NCBI GenBank assembly: GCA_019614645.1
Contig: JABWDB010000005.1
Coordinates: 10,820,001 to 10,884,000 of the forward strand
Reading direction: 5' to 3'
Length of the DNA stretch: 64,000 bases
Source of the DNA: Stratiolaelaps scimitus
Taxonomy: Eukaryota > Arthropoda > Arachnida > Mesostigmata > Laelapidae
Shown piece after piece: positions 22,491-35,356 of the stretch. Within the stretch, counting starts at the first letter, position 1, and each line of letters begins with the position of its first letter. The notes below the pieces were generated by a model. That model was not told where the DNA came from. It saw only the letters and a list, made by a program, of their open reading frames with translations, and made no database searches. The position numbers and the translations under genes are program-made.

Positions 22491-23462
22491 GAAGTATCCA
22501 GAGTAACTTGTAACTTATGATTTCTAAAATTGCACCCAATGGTTCGTAGTTCTGGGGGTAGTAGTAGTAGTAGTGCCAGTAATTAGTTCTTGATTAGTAG
22601 TTCGGTTCGATCGGAACACAGATGTCTAAATAAAGCTAAAGTTTCAGTTGGGTTTCGATTAACCAGCATAACAGTGTTACACACTCCGATCCCTTTTAGC
22701 CGTTCCATGGTAAGCGGAACGCCGGATCATCGAAAGAAAAATCCACGGACTGGTCAGGTAGAGTGCTGGGTGTCCCTCAGTTGAGCTGCTTCGGACGAAC
22801 AAGGTGTACCCCAACAGCACTGGCCGATGATTCTGAACGGCCACAGGATAACGATGAAGCGGCGGCAACAACAACAACAACAATAATAGCAACAATAACA
22901 ACAACATATTGATTCATCAACAACAACAGCAGCAGCCGCAGCCACGCGAACAACGACAAGCAGGCAACGAGCCGCATGCATTTCGATGTATTAGTAGTGA
23001 CCGACGCCGGACGACAGCACGGGCAGCGATATTTAGTCGAAGAGTAGTACCATCGCTATTTTTTCTACTTCGTCAGTGGCGGGTGGATTCGGTGATTTTG
23101 AATTTGTTCGCCAAGCCCAAGATGACCCCAAGATGAATGCACCGGAATATCATCGTCAGCGCGTCATGGCTGCGCCGAGCTGTTCGGGGCGAGTTCACGG
23201 GCCCGTATCTATCGGCCTACCATAGGGCGTTGGGTATGTTGCTGGCAAGCGCCGCAATATACGTTCGACATCGCAGCCTCACAGCGGCAGCAAATCGTCA
23301 CAGAATCGGACGCTGGCCGCGGGTCGTTCTACCAGCAAAACAATCCGATCCCATCAATAGTGATCGTAGTGGAGAATCTCAGATGATCATTTTATCGGGT
23401 ATGTACTACGATGAGCAACGTGTAGCGCACACCCTGTCGGACGCAGCCGGATATACCATGGT

Positions 23463-23486
23463 GTATATATATATATATATATATAT
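23463..23486. repeat. (AT)n
   Basis: Perfect AT tract. Confidence 0.9.
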
Positions 23487-23913
23487 GCAATAATGGGCAC
23501 ATATCAAAATCGCAAACACGGATTACGAATAGCATTAATATACCTTGAATGACTAAATGTTTTCAACAAGCGAATACATGAGTCTAATTCGTGGGTCTAG
23601 TCAATGGAAAGCTTCGTAAGATGGGCTAGTTGTCAGCAAGGTAATCACAGAGAGTCTGAGCCAGAAATGAAAAGTCGTCTCTCTCTGTCTTTGGACCTTT
23701 TGACGGAGCTGATATACCCACGGTGGAAGAGATCCGCCGTTCTGTGTTTGTCCGTAACAACGAGCGTGGTCGATGCAAAACGATCAATGGTCGACGTTTG
23801 TGGCGTACGCCGTGCAGCTATTGATCTCAAAAACTAGAGAGCGCGTATATCATATATATGTATGGGTCCAAATGTGCGATATGCACTTATTTGATATACG
23901 AATGTATACTTAC

Positions 23914-23975
23914 CTCCTGGTGTCTGCAAGCGAGAATAGCTCTCTGGCCACTATTGACGCATAAGTAGATATCAT
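23914..23975 (-). other. Candidate first coding exon (MISTYASIVARELFSLADTR), unproven
   Basis: Minus-strand ATG at 23975 followed by 20 codons and a perfect donor CAGGAG|gtaagt (GT 23913-23912), phase 2. The translation is of even composition and free of simple repeat. No homology recognised; not directly compatible with the known cut exons. Confidence 0.12.
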
Positions 23976-24995
23976 CGTATATTGGCGAGTGCTGCGCTTA
24001 CACGCTATCCAAGTACTGTTCAACCTCCTCAATGTCAGTGGTCTATGCTCAGGGCTCAGTTAATGCTCGGGGCATCGAGACAGCCCTGGGACATTTGGGA
24101 CCTCGGCTACGAGGCAATGGGTGCCTTATATTGCACACTGAAATGTGTATGGCCCGTCTCAGTGGTGTGTTCATCTGCCAACGATACGTCGGACAGAAGC
24201 GGCGGCGCGTTCGCTTGAAATGGCCTTCGAAAGACTTTTGACGGAAATCAAATGTCGATTGAGGGTTGGGGAAATTCTTTCGTCCACAAAAGATCTTTCA
24301 TGACGATGAGAGACTGACGTAGGGGGGGGGCCCATTGAACCCTGCGAGCGCCGTGGTAGCCACCGCCGTAGACAAGCGAAGGGGACCAAGCAGGCAGGAC
24401 GAGGGTGGGCCTTTTAAACGGCTCGCGCTACCCAACCAACCAAACGAATGTAGGCGAGCGAGAGAGCGAGACAGAGAGTCATGTGCCACAGTTCTCAAGG
24501 GGTTGCTGCTGATAAAGCTTGCTCTATACGCGAGTGTACGAATATACGAGCAGCCCTCGCTGAATAAGGCTCACTTCGAATCCATATACGACGTGGACAA
24601 ACAATGCCAACACCGCAAATACGATCTATTGATGGCGTAACGGAGCACCTCTCTCGGCAGGGGTTATGTGCAGTGACCCGAGCGATTATGGTTGCCCCAT
24701 CGTTGTATGCCGGAGAAGTCATATGGTGATCACTATTTTTATTATTATTATTATCATTATTTATAATGTGCACAAAACAAGTTTCCCCTGAAACTTTACC
24801 GCGTGAAAATGTCTAGCAGTGACAGGGTCATCGACGTCGATTGCGTTCTGTATAGAATAATGAGTAACTGTTCTGTCTATGCATCTTTCAGTGATAATCT
24901 CATGTACCTAAATTTCGGGGGTTTTTTTGTCGATACGAAGTTTTAGTAAAGTTGCCGTCCTCATTTAGTAGGAATAGTTTTGATGCCGTTTGCTT

Positions 24996-25322
24996 ATGAC
25001 GCAGCTACTGCGAGATAGAGATAGGATGTGGAGGGGGTCACCTGACATGGCAGTTACCAGTGCGTCAACAATCTCTCAAATGCTCTTACACACTCCCTCG
25101 AGAGTCAATAGACATCGGGAGATATTCGGACGTTCGTCCGGTCCGGGTGACTTCGCTGGTCTAGCCGGAAGCACCACTGGTCAGACGTATCGCATGCATC
25201 GAAATGAAGAAGTCAGGCTAAAGAAGTCCAGTTTGTCTGTGGTATCATCGCCATCTCTCGATGCCGATCTCTCTGTCGATGCCATGGCATTGAGCCGATG
25301 CCAGCCCCCGAAATTCTCGTGA
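24996..25322 (+). other. Unidentified 108-codon ORF
   Basis: Starts ATG ACG CAG (MTQLLRDRDRMWRGSPDM) and ends PPKFS-stop. Composition is even and Ser-rich with no simple repeat. No family recognised and no splice or promoter evidence. Confidence 0.12.
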
Positions 25323-26370
25323 GTAATGATGGGTTCTTTCAGCATCGTCGTCACATGCTAGATAATATTTCACCCTCCGAGCGATCTCTGCCTCAATCGC
25401 CGATCATCGGGACAGGCTATAGGTGGCTACTTCGCCTCGTTCAACCCCATCGTCCCGCATCGCACTAGCTGCTCTCCTTCCTCTGATCCACCTCCCGTTA
25501 CTCCAGTTGCTGGAGGACGGCCCCTGTCTACCCTTGGCATCGTCGCCCCAATCGTCCGATCCCCGTAAGCGCCCCAACCCGCCCCCCCGCCGAACGCTCT
25601 CCCCAACCCAATCTCCCTCTAGCAAACACTGCCCGTTAGCACATGCAAACACATACAACATCGTGCTTGATGCACGCATACAGACAAACCAAGCAGCGTA
25701 AGCAGCGGCAGCATCTTAGGCTTGGATGAAGCGCGAGCGGTCGCACTTTCCTGCTTTCGTTTCGCCATACGATGCCTCACGATGGCACACCAATGGTAAA
25801 ATGTCATTGGGCACCAGAGCCCCAGCCTCCTCCTCCTCCTCCTCCGCCGCCTATGCAGCCGCCACTGCCGCCGACCCGGCCGCCGTTGCATCAATAGCAG
25901 CGTGACACCCCTCATTTGATGGCAGTCCCCAGCTTTCTCAACCTCTCTACCCCTTTGGTTTGTTCGTGTACCACGTCGCTGCTGCTACTTCGCTTTTTGG
26001 TTCTCTGGTTCGCTCGTGGTTGTCCTGTTGTTGTGTGACACATAGCCGATGGGTCGACCACCCAATGCTACCCAGCAGTCGCACATCGCGCAACCTCAAG
26101 CGCCATGCGGAGTCATAGCACTAGAAGCATTTTCCTACGCTTGGCTCCGTCCTCCGTCTCCTCGTAGTGTTTCTTTCTACCCGATACACATTGCTTTCTC
26201 TCCCTCCACCTCCTTACCGCCTCCATCAGCAGCGGTAGACAGTGTTGGTAATCGTGGCCGTCGAGGCAACACTCTGTAACGCTGTATCAGCTAGGCTCAG
26301 CGGCCTTCTTGCGTAGCACCTCCGGCTGCGACTACACTACAACGATATACACACCGTCCCGCAGCCACTC

Positions 26371-26400
26371 GCAGCAGCAGCGGCAGCAGCAGCAGCAGCA
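26371..26400. repeat. (CAG)n
   Basis: Nearly perfect, one CGG interruption. Confidence 0.9.
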
Positions 26401-26890
26401 TTCGGCATCAACATCAACGGTTGCTGCTGCTGCTGCTGTTGGTTGCATTGCAGCCAACTAGCAAGTAAGCAAAGTGGGAGATAGAGAGAGAGAGAGATAC
26501 AGCTTGAAGGACGGAGTACGACGACGACGAGCGAAAGGCGAGCATCTCTTTTTGCTGCTGGAGATCTTCGACTGATGTGGTTGTCGATCCGGCGGCGACG
26601 CCGGATCGCTCATGCTCTGCCATCGCGGCGAGTTGCTCCAGCTAGCCACCGAGCAGGGTACAACCAGCTACCAAGCTAGCAAACTTCCTTCGCATTCATC
26701 TGTGCCAGTCGGCGCTTCGATTGCGCTCCAAATGCTTCTCTTCCACAACCTCCGCAGTTGTTCCCCTGGCGCCCCTCTCGCCGCTCGCTCCCGTCTCTCA
26801 TTCGCCCTCCCTCTCGCTGTATTTCTTTAACTCTCAATCTCACGAATTCGCTTTTTCTATCCGCCTCTCGCCTTCTCTCTCTCGCTCTCC

Positions 26891-26891
<1 letters not shown>

Positions 26892-26922
<31 letters not shown>
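26892..26922. repeat. (AT)n
   Basis: Perfect AT tract next to CT-rich sequence. Confidence 0.95.
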
Positions 26923-26930
<8 letters not shown>

Positions 26931-27438
26931 CTGTCCCTCGCGAACGCACTCTCACTTGTGCACCCTTTATTTCTCTTGGTTCGACGACTGCGTCCTTCGT
27001 GGTGCGCACCCGCTAAAGACCGACGCGTGATCCGCGATCCGGTCGACACTGCGGCTAACGCAACGCGCAACGCCTGCTATTCACTCACTCACTGACTGAC
27101 TGAGACTATGAACGAGTAACCCTTCCTTTGCTGGCTGACATTGCCACATTACGATACAAGAGCTACAACGGAGGACAACGACAACAGTAGCAACAGCAGC
27201 AGTAAAACAACAACAGCGACACTCGTTGGACACGAGTCCATGTTGAGATCACTGTAGGAGAGATTTGCAAAGAGGTCTAGTGGTGATACGAATATAATAC
27301 CACATCAAAAACTGGGATATCACTGCTATTCATGCTGCTCAACTGCTTCATCATTATTGTTCGTTACGACATGGCCATAGATGATGGATAATACGTTTGT
27401 TTTACAGACATATAATATATCATACCTATAGGTATATG

Positions 27439-27460
27439 TATATATATATATATATATATA
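27439..27460. repeat. (AT)n
   Basis: Perfect AT tract. Confidence 0.9.
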
Positions 27461-27918
27461 CACAATAAAATGATGGAGGCTACCAGAATTCGGCTTCTAT
27501 TCCTGTTTCGTTGCTCTATCGTACGTCTCGTCGACGGTTGACGTCTCATCTGTGCAGCCTACATAGACGTCGTACAGCGTAGATTGTCGCCCCGCCTCGA
27601 ATCGCGGATCGTAGTATTTATTGTAGGTACACGTACCCTATGGCGTTCAGCAGTGATCCAGTCATGACGATGATTGCGTCCACCGGCACCGCTACCACCA
27701 CCTCCAGCTGTTGACACCTGACACCTGACAGAGAGCGTCAGCAGCCAGCGACATCGGCTGTGTGCATCGTCTATTCGGACCGATGTCAAGGGGCGATGCC
27801 TCCCTCAAAGCCGTCATCGCATCGCGTCACATCGATTCGCAGCCGGTTCGCCATCACTACCACTACTACCATTACAGGCGTGTGATATCGTAAGGCCGAC
27901 GACGGTCCGCCTCGCCCA

Positions 27919-27943
27919 ACAGCAGCAGCAGCAGCAGCAGCAG
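27919..27943. repeat. (CAG)8 followed by (GTT)n
   Basis: CAG run directly joined to GTT units. Confidence 0.9.
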
Positions 27944-28401
27944 TTGTTGTTGCTGTAGCAGCAACAACAGTACTTCTACTATTATTACTATTACTACGAT
28001 TCGCCGTCGTATAGGGTCGTTATGGCATGGACGCAGCCGAGAGTCCAGTCACTATTCGTCGCGGAACGGTGTCCGCAGGAGTCATCGCCGAACTGCGTTC
28101 GGCTGCTGCTGCTGCTGCTGGAGTGTCCCCTGTTGCTGTTTCTCTCGGCTGCTGCGGCCATTCATTTGTTTGCAGCCAGTTCCACCCATTCTTCTCACCG
28201 TCATCTCGTTTTACGAAATGAAACGAAAAAAAAAACGCGTTTCGATGGATGGCGTATTCTGCTGGGTGACTTTATGGCCAGCCATGTCATCTATCCAGCC
28301 GCGTTGGGTCTAGCCGTCGATTGCTGCTGCCATGATCGATTCGATGACAGCAGCGGGGAGGACAGACAGCAAGCGGCGGTCAAGATGGTACAGATTGAGA
28401 A

Positions 28402-28421
28402 AGAGAGAGAGAGAGAGAGAA
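28402..28421. repeat. (GA)n
   Basis: Perfect GA tract. Confidence 0.9.
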
Positions 28422-28805
28422 ACACGTAAAGAGAGAGGATCTCCATTTGTTAACTGCGAAGCGGTTCCAGTGTATAGTACAGATATTGTACTGTAGCGCT
28501 ATCTGTAGACTCGTGCACTTGGTCTATTCGAGTTATCTTGGCACATGTGCACCGAGCTGCTTCTCTCAATACTATATCATCGATACTAAGTAGCAACCCA
28601 GAGGAACTGGCTCTCTCTCTCTCTATCTTTCGAAGCGACTGTAATGGTCCTCATCAGCGTTCTCTCACGCCTCCCTTTCGCTGTTACTGTATAGAACTAA
28701 TAGCAGTAGCAGATAGTTGTTTGTCAGCAACGGTCTATTCATTTCTCCTGAAGCTGTTCAATCGAATGGCCAGTTCGGTGTGGCATTTCTCCTTGTTGCT
28801 GGCGC

Positions 28806-28841
28806 TGTTGTTGTTGAGGTTGTTGTTGTTGTTGTTGTTGC
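28806..28841. repeat. (GTT)n
   Basis: One interruption. Confidence 0.9.
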
Positions 28842-29995
28842 TGTCGTCGACATGGTAGAGCCGCCTTGCCAATAGTTGCGTGCTTTTCTAGGGGAATAAA
28901 TGATGACCATCAGCTTGACAGGAGGCAGCAAACAGTTGCAATCCCCTCTCCCTAACTGGCCGCGACTGAGGAAATTTGGCATGACCATGTCGACGAAGGG
29001 AATTCGATCCGCGCTTTGCATCGAGTTGCACCCATCGTGGCGCGTTCAGATGACAGACAGCAGCATTGTATTGTATAGAGTGTAATAGCGCAGACGAGGT
29101 GGGCCCTAGGCGTTGCTTGGTGGCGGCGGCGGCGGTTGTTGGCGTCTTGCGAACTCTAAGCACGATCCGACTACATATGTTCCGATCTGTTCCTTCGTCT
29201 CTCCTCGTTCCCCCCTATTGGTCCCCCCCGTTGAACAGAGTCCTGTCCTCAACAGAACCTTTTCTACCTCCTCGTCCGGAAAGAGGGCGGTCAGGCTGGG
29301 ATCGGGACCGCGGACCGAACCTTGTCGTACTCATGTTCGTCCGTCGAAAAGCGCCAACCCTCATTTTCCCCAGCCCCTTCGGTCTCGTGGCAGTCACCAC
29401 CGCTCTTCGGATGGATGGGTACCCTCGACACGGCAGGAGAGGCGTATTGCCGTTTCATTGGCTCGATATCGACCGGTAAGGGAATACCATCCGGCAAGGC
29501 TACTCTCCACACGGGATAGATCCATCTCCCATAGAAGGAAAGCATAGACGACGTACGGCGCACACATCCAGACGCAAACACCAGCAGACACTGACGCCTC
29601 CATACAGTATCCAGAGACATCGACAACGCACGCGGTCTGCTCGGCAGCTGTGAGGAGAGAAAACAGGAGCGAGAGAGAGAGAAATAGAGAGCGCCGGGGG
29701 CTGGGAGGATGGAGCCGCTCTACCCAGGTACAATATAACCGAACCAAGTGAAGCCGAACCCAAACAGGCTGGCCGCTCGGTCGGCCGAGCTAGACAGACA
29801 GACGCACACACACACACACACAAGACCTTCCTTTGGACTCGTCCAACCAACTCGGGCTGCTGATGCTCCTCGGCAACATCCTAAAGCTCCATCGAACTTC
29901 GAGAGGGTGGAACGAAGGTGCTTCCGAGCGTCCGGGGCATCCGTGCCCGCCCCAACTACCAACCACCGCACGATTGGCAGAATAACACGGTAGAC

Positions 29996-30013
29996 AGAGA
30001 GAGAGAGAGAGAG
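29996..30013. repeat. (GA)n
   Basis: Perfect GA tract. Confidence 0.9.
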
Positions 30014-30449
30014 TGTGAAAGCTAGAGATGGAGGAGCTCCCACCTACAAGCCAGACAAGCAACGCTGCCTGCCCGGGCTGCTTGGCCTCCGCGCCCGCCG
30101 AAGTGTTGGGTTACTCACATACAGATATATCCCCGTCGAACGCGCCCATTTTGCCCGGCATCCCCTGAACGCGCCCACTGCCACTGCACCGGTGGCCCTC
30201 TCCCCCAGTCCACGAGCGCCGCATGCTCTCCCGACGTTGCCAATATGCACGGCCAAACAGCAACTCAATAGGATCCGATATTTAATTTATTTCTTCGATA
30301 GAGGAGCGCAACTACAGCATACATCTCTCCACCGCCGCATACACGCACACCCCTCACACTGACGGACTGTTCGGCTGGCTGCTGACTCGTTCGTTGCTTG
30401 GCCGATTGGCCGGTACGCGAACGTCGCTGGCAAGCAGGACCCCGGTAGC

Positions 30450-31403
30450 ATGCACGCGCACAGTCAGCCCAGCCTAGCTAGCCCAACAAGGGCAATGCAA
30501 CGGGACGTCGAAGTCGGCTGTGAGAAGGGCGAGATAGAGAGCGCATTCACGTCGCCGTCGTATTCGTCATCCGTTCTGCGCGTTCTATCCAACTCATCCA
30601 CGGGCGATGTTGTTTCGTTCGCTCTCTCGATCTTAGCCTCTCTGCTTCTGATCTCCGCTTTCTTCGCGAAACGCAAACGGGAGACGGAGAGAAAGAGCTG
30701 GCCGACCGGAGAAGAAGAGATTGCCAATCAGCCGCTGGAGATTGGCTATCTGAATGGCGGCGCTTGCATGAGCATTGCAGTGGCGGCACAGCCCGCCGCT
30801 GTCTGGCCTCGGCGATGGCATATTGCCGTGTTCGTCTGCGGTATTCAGCTGTGCGATGACGCGCGTGGCACGTTCGGGGCCGCCGGGATAGACAGATCGC
30901 TTGCGCCTTACGGGGTCGACGTTGCGCGCCTTACCCCCGACCCCCGCCCCTCGCCTGCCTTCCTGCCTTGTCCCGTCGATGGCAATACACTGCTGCTGCG
31001 GATTCCCATGTTCCTCCGGACAGTGGGTGGTCCGAGATCGGCGGGTCTCGCCAGCCCGACTGGACGCGATTCAGCCGAACACTCCCCCCCTGAACGATCG
31101 GAGGCTTGGGACGGGGGCGTAGCGCGGGGGGTGGGTGGTTGTGGGGTTCGTTCACGGCTGATGATGGGACGAGCAATCGGCAATCGACTTGCTCTTTGCC
31201 TATTCCCGTTGTGTGGCTGTTCGTCTGTTGTATTGTGGTGCTTCCGGTATGCCTTCTTCGTTTCTCGCCACGTTCGCCACCGTTCATCGTTCCCCTACTT
31301 CACGTCTTCATCGGTTAGCTTCATCGGTATGGTTTGCTCTGCGCCTACAGATGTAGGAGAGGAGATGAGTGGCCTACTACACTTATGCTCTACGGGCGTA
31401 TAG
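30450..31403 (+). other. Unidentified 317-codon ORF, possibly chance
   Basis: Longest open frame outside cut. It starts with ATG (MHAHSQPSLASPTRAM). Residues ~54-73 are hydrophobic (VVSFALSILASLLLISAFFA) followed by KRKRETER, resembling a membrane anchor with a basic stop-transfer; a second hydrophobic stretch lies near residues 247-270. The middle is Pro/Gly/Arg-rich, as expected of an open frame in GC-rich DNA, and several other frames here are open too. No family recognised; could be an intron-nested gene or a chance ORF. Confidence 0.15.
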
Positions 31404-34400
31404 CATTTTCAACCAATGCACGTTCAATCGCAATGCGTGTATATGTGCACATAGAATGTAATACTTGTTTGTTGCATACAACACCGTTTGCTTTTCGCTC
31501 CACGTCAGCCAGAGGGGGCCTACGTTCATGGCATGTCATTCCATGACTGACAGTATCTAGGCATCAGCTGATAATGCCGAAACGGAAAACACTTACGTAT
31601 CTATTGAAAGCTGTAATAGACAGAGAGAGAACAACAACAACGACGACGACGACGATGGCGACATCGACAAGTGCATTTATGGATCACTCATTCGACGGTG
31701 TCGGCTGCAGAGCCACGTCAATTGCCAGCAGCCACAGAGATGACAATACGCACACCGCAGTCCGGATCAATGGAAGATAGATCGGCGCTGATGAGGTGGG
31801 TTACTGAGGGAGGGCGGTAACATTTATCTATATATATACAATAAATATACACAATATATATATATATATACATTTACGACTATCTGTCTATAAATATCCT
31901 CAATCCATCTGTTCGGTGGTCGTGCTGCGAGAGGCAAAACGATTTCGTTCCATACGAACGTGAGGAGCGCACGAAGAGCGAGCACCACCAAGCAAGCAGG
32001 GAAAAGATGTGTGCGTTTCTCGAAAAGAAGATGAAAAAGGTGGAGTCGTCTCACTGCCTCGTCTGGTACACGGCCACATCGACGCCGCAGTCAGTCAGAA
32101 GACACCGCCGGCCGCGCCTGGCTCGCATCAGAGGAAAGTTTTCCCTGTTTCATTGTACGCTTGCCTATCCGGCTATTGCGTCGATGTGGCTTCATGGCGA
32201 GCTTCGATCAGCGTTGCCACCCAGTATTCATGCTGCTTCGACGATATCCGATCCGCGGCGGCCGTGGCAGCGACCGTTACAGAAGCCATTGCGTTCGGCG
32301 GTAAATCTGCGGTAAAGGAACGGGCTCTCTCAACTGTTGGCCTACTGTTACTGTCGCTACGTTCCACTGCTAGCAGTAACTGCGATCAACGGCGTTGTCT
32401 GTCGCCGCCGCCGCCGCAGCGGCAGCAGCAGCGGCAGGTAGCAGCAGCAGAAATTGAACAAGATCTTGCAGAAGGGCTATCCCCATATCGTTGATCCGCA
32501 AGCTAGCTGTCTGCCTTTCCGTGTGTAGTGGTGGTGTCGGGCGGTGGTAGCAGCAGGAGCAGCACTGTGTGGTCTGTTGCGCTCAGTACTATCATACTAC
32601 TGCTTCTACCAGCCGATCAACCACTGGCCGGAGACAGTACTCTTTGCTAGGGCAGTATTGTGAATTGTGAGTAGCCACGAGCCAGTGCCTCTCATGAGCG
32701 CGCACCGCTGGCAGCAGCAACAGCAGCAGCAGTTCCGTCCCGTCGAAGGGTCATTTTGCCAGCCGACGCCCTCAACGCGGCTGCGTCTCGGCGCGACGCC
32801 CAGGCCATCAGTGCGCCATCGCCGGCGCATCCGTATCCAATAATAATAAGCGAATAGGCTTCTGAAGCAAAAGGCTATGGAGTGGGCCGATAGAACAGGT
32901 TGCGCTAAGCAACTGACAGTCGCTGCCTCGTCATCGGCATCGCGCGAGTCACTCAGCGTTCAGCTCTCACAGCAGCAGGTCCATGACGCTCGGAGGGGCT
33001 GCTGCTCCCACAGGCGTGCGGCACTGACTTCGCGCTGCTGCTGCTGCGAGCCTCAGGATGACAGCAGCTGGCCAATGGCAGTTGTTCATCAGCAAAGAAA
33101 CACCAACAGCAACATTAGTGAATCATTCGGCAGCAGCAGTACTAGGAAAGAATATAAGCGAGGGATTTTTAATGCACGCATCCAAACGACAGTGTAGCGG
33201 GCACATACAACTGAGACAATGCTGAGGAGTATGCGATTCTATAATATTTGATATACGCCCAAATCGATGATGTTGTGTACCCATGTGTTGTGCGTGATTA
33301 GAAATATCGAAATGGTCTCTAATCAGTTGCGCTATCCAATAGTCATTCTAATTACATCTGTGTGTACATCTAAATTCAATTCAAATTGCCTCGAATTAGT
33401 GACTGCACCTGCTCCGTCTATCGATGCAGAAGATTCTATGCAGGCAAATCAATTACGAGTCATGAATTGTACGACATCATGTACAACTGGGCCATGCTCA
33501 ACAACGGTTTGAGAACTTCGAAGAGGATTTCTTTGATACAGCTGTGTCCCATTGTCAATGCTGTCTACTATCCCACACCCATTGACGAAGTGGTCAAACA
33601 AGCGGCATGACACTGCTCTTGTCGTGCATTTACTAACTGGGCCCAACCTAATTAGCAGAGCATAAGGCAAAACAAAAAACATTGTGAATGATGGTTAAGT
33701 GTGTACGCACACCCATATACACAGAGGCTTGTGTGTCGCGCGATCACATATGTGCGCCTATGTGCAATTGCCGACGTGTTTATGCGGGCGCATGTGGCTC
33801 GCGGGTCCAAACCCCTGAGAAGAACGGGGCCAGCCTTTCGATTGGTGGCGTCGATGGTGAACGTTAAAGGAAAGCGATTGAGATGTGGTACGCCATGCGT
33901 GTTCCCCGAGCAGCGGCAACAGCACCACCACCACCACTACTACCACTACTACCCGCGTCCAGACATTTATAATAATGGCTGCTAACGACTGCAGCAGCAG
34001 CATCATCAGCATTACTGCAGCAATTCAACTAGCTCGGCCTCGTCGGCGTATGTATTAATACCCAAATGCTCTTGGCCAGTTCTACCCGTCCAGCAGCGTC
34101 GTTGCTCTCCTGCAAAGCACCAGCATGCAGTTCAGTTGCCTTTCGAAGGAATAACGAACGACTAACGGGTAAGCAATCCTCCTCCTCCGCAGTAGCAGCA
34201 GCAGCAGCAGCGGGAGAAGCAGCAGCCGCCACCGCCGATGCCGCCGCTGCGCAATGAGATTGAATGGGGGCGGAATGACGAAGCCCTGCCAGCGCCTACC
34301 TCAGGCGGCTGTGCTGGTCTGGGAAGCGATGCCATCATAGCACCACCGTCGCCGCTGCAGCCAAGGGTGCCCGCCAGTTGCACCCAGTTAGGTATAGATA

Positions 34401-34488
34401 TGCTGCATAGCTGCTTACTTGCTTACTTGTTCGTTGCATTCATTCAAACCCTTCCTTCTGCTGGCATCGACTGCGCTCGCCCTGTTCA

Positions 34489-34489
<1 letters not shown>

Positions 34490-34512
<23 letters not shown>
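34490..34512. repeat. (CT)n
   Basis: Perfect CT tract. Confidence 0.9.
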
Positions 34513-34519
<7 letters not shown>

Positions 34520-34605
34520 GGGCCAAACTCTGTCTCGCCTTGCGCCTAGATCGCTGCACGAGGGAGCGAAGCGGCTCAGCGTCATGCAAACGTTCGACTA
34601 GTTTT

Positions 34606-34621
34606 TTGGATTTAAATCCAA
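34606..34621. repeat. Perfect 16-bp palindrome
   Basis: TTGGATTTAAATCCAA reads the same on both strands. No flanking target-site duplication or longer inverted repeat is seen. Confidence 0.8.
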
Positions 34622-34724
34622 TGGGCGATGGATGGATGCAATAGCATCATTGCATTGAGCTGTCTCCGCCGCCACCGCCTCTGCTGCTACTGCTGATGCC
34701 GAACTGCTGACGCCCAAACGAGAG

Positions 34725-34726
<2 letters not shown>

Positions 34727-34755
<29 letters not shown>
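34727..34755. repeat. (GA)n
   Basis: Perfect GA tract, about 240 bp from the CT tract at 34490 and complementary to it. Confidence 0.9.
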
Positions 34756-35336
34756 CACTACATAGAAAACACTGAGCTACATAGAGTCGTAGCGTTGTGC
34801 TTTATAACGGAACGCACGAGCAGGGGAGAGCAGTATTAAGCAGCGGAGAGCCACTCTCTCCTATCGTTCATATGATGTGGCTGCCGCATACAGACGCAGT
34901 GCCTTGGTTCGTCCTTTGGCGGTATCTTCCTCTATCTTTAGTTTGTTCGCGCTCTCTTACCCTCCCTCGCTCTCTCTTGCTGATTTTCTCGATTACTTCC
35001 TCGACAGCGAAACAACAGGCCAGAGCTTCTGGCTGTCGCTAACTCCTCATTCGTCGACATCGTCGCAGGCCCACCATCACAGCACGCCTTCACATAGGAA
35101 AATGCGTGCTGTCGCATTGGGCAGTCGCTCCATTCGGTGGCTATGGTGCTTCTCGTAGGCGATGTATTGGAACCTGGCGAGTAGTCGACACCTCGTCGAT
35201 AGACCCTCTTTGCTGCTCGTGGTGCATTCGGAGATCAAACACACACATTCACAGATAGGTACACCACGGCGTACATACACAGACGCGCATCGCCTGCGTG
35301 TTCGTAAGTAGTGATGTAGTGAATATTCCAATGAAA

Positions 35337-35356
35337 CTGCTGCTGCTGCTGCTGCT
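35337..35356. repeat. (CTG)n
   Basis: Perfect trinucleotide run. Confidence 0.9.

Larger units (their letters stand above)
13382..23000. other. Non-coding stretch rich in microsatellites
   Basis: Many (AT)n, (GA)n, (ATT)n, (GTT)n and (CAG)n tracts (separate entries). Open frames of 85-145 codons at 14579-14836, 17729-18166 and 19881-20315 are not of any family I recognise. Nothing else supportable. Confidence 0.5.
23001..31400. other. Non-coding stretch with a few open frames
   Basis: Contains candidate splice-bounded segments at 23077-23225 (+) and 23975-23914 (-), ORFs at 24996-25322 (+) and 30450-31403 (+), and simple repeats. No recognised domain. Confidence 0.45.

Noticed and set aside
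29113..29850. Overlapping ORFs on both strands with Cys/Val runs
   Set aside because: Driven by CA/GT repeats and local GC content.
33386..33610. Plus-strand frame with SHELYDIMYNWAMLNNGLR, seeming protein-like
   Set aside because: Several frames on both strands are open here and no family is recognised; not strong enough to list as a gene.
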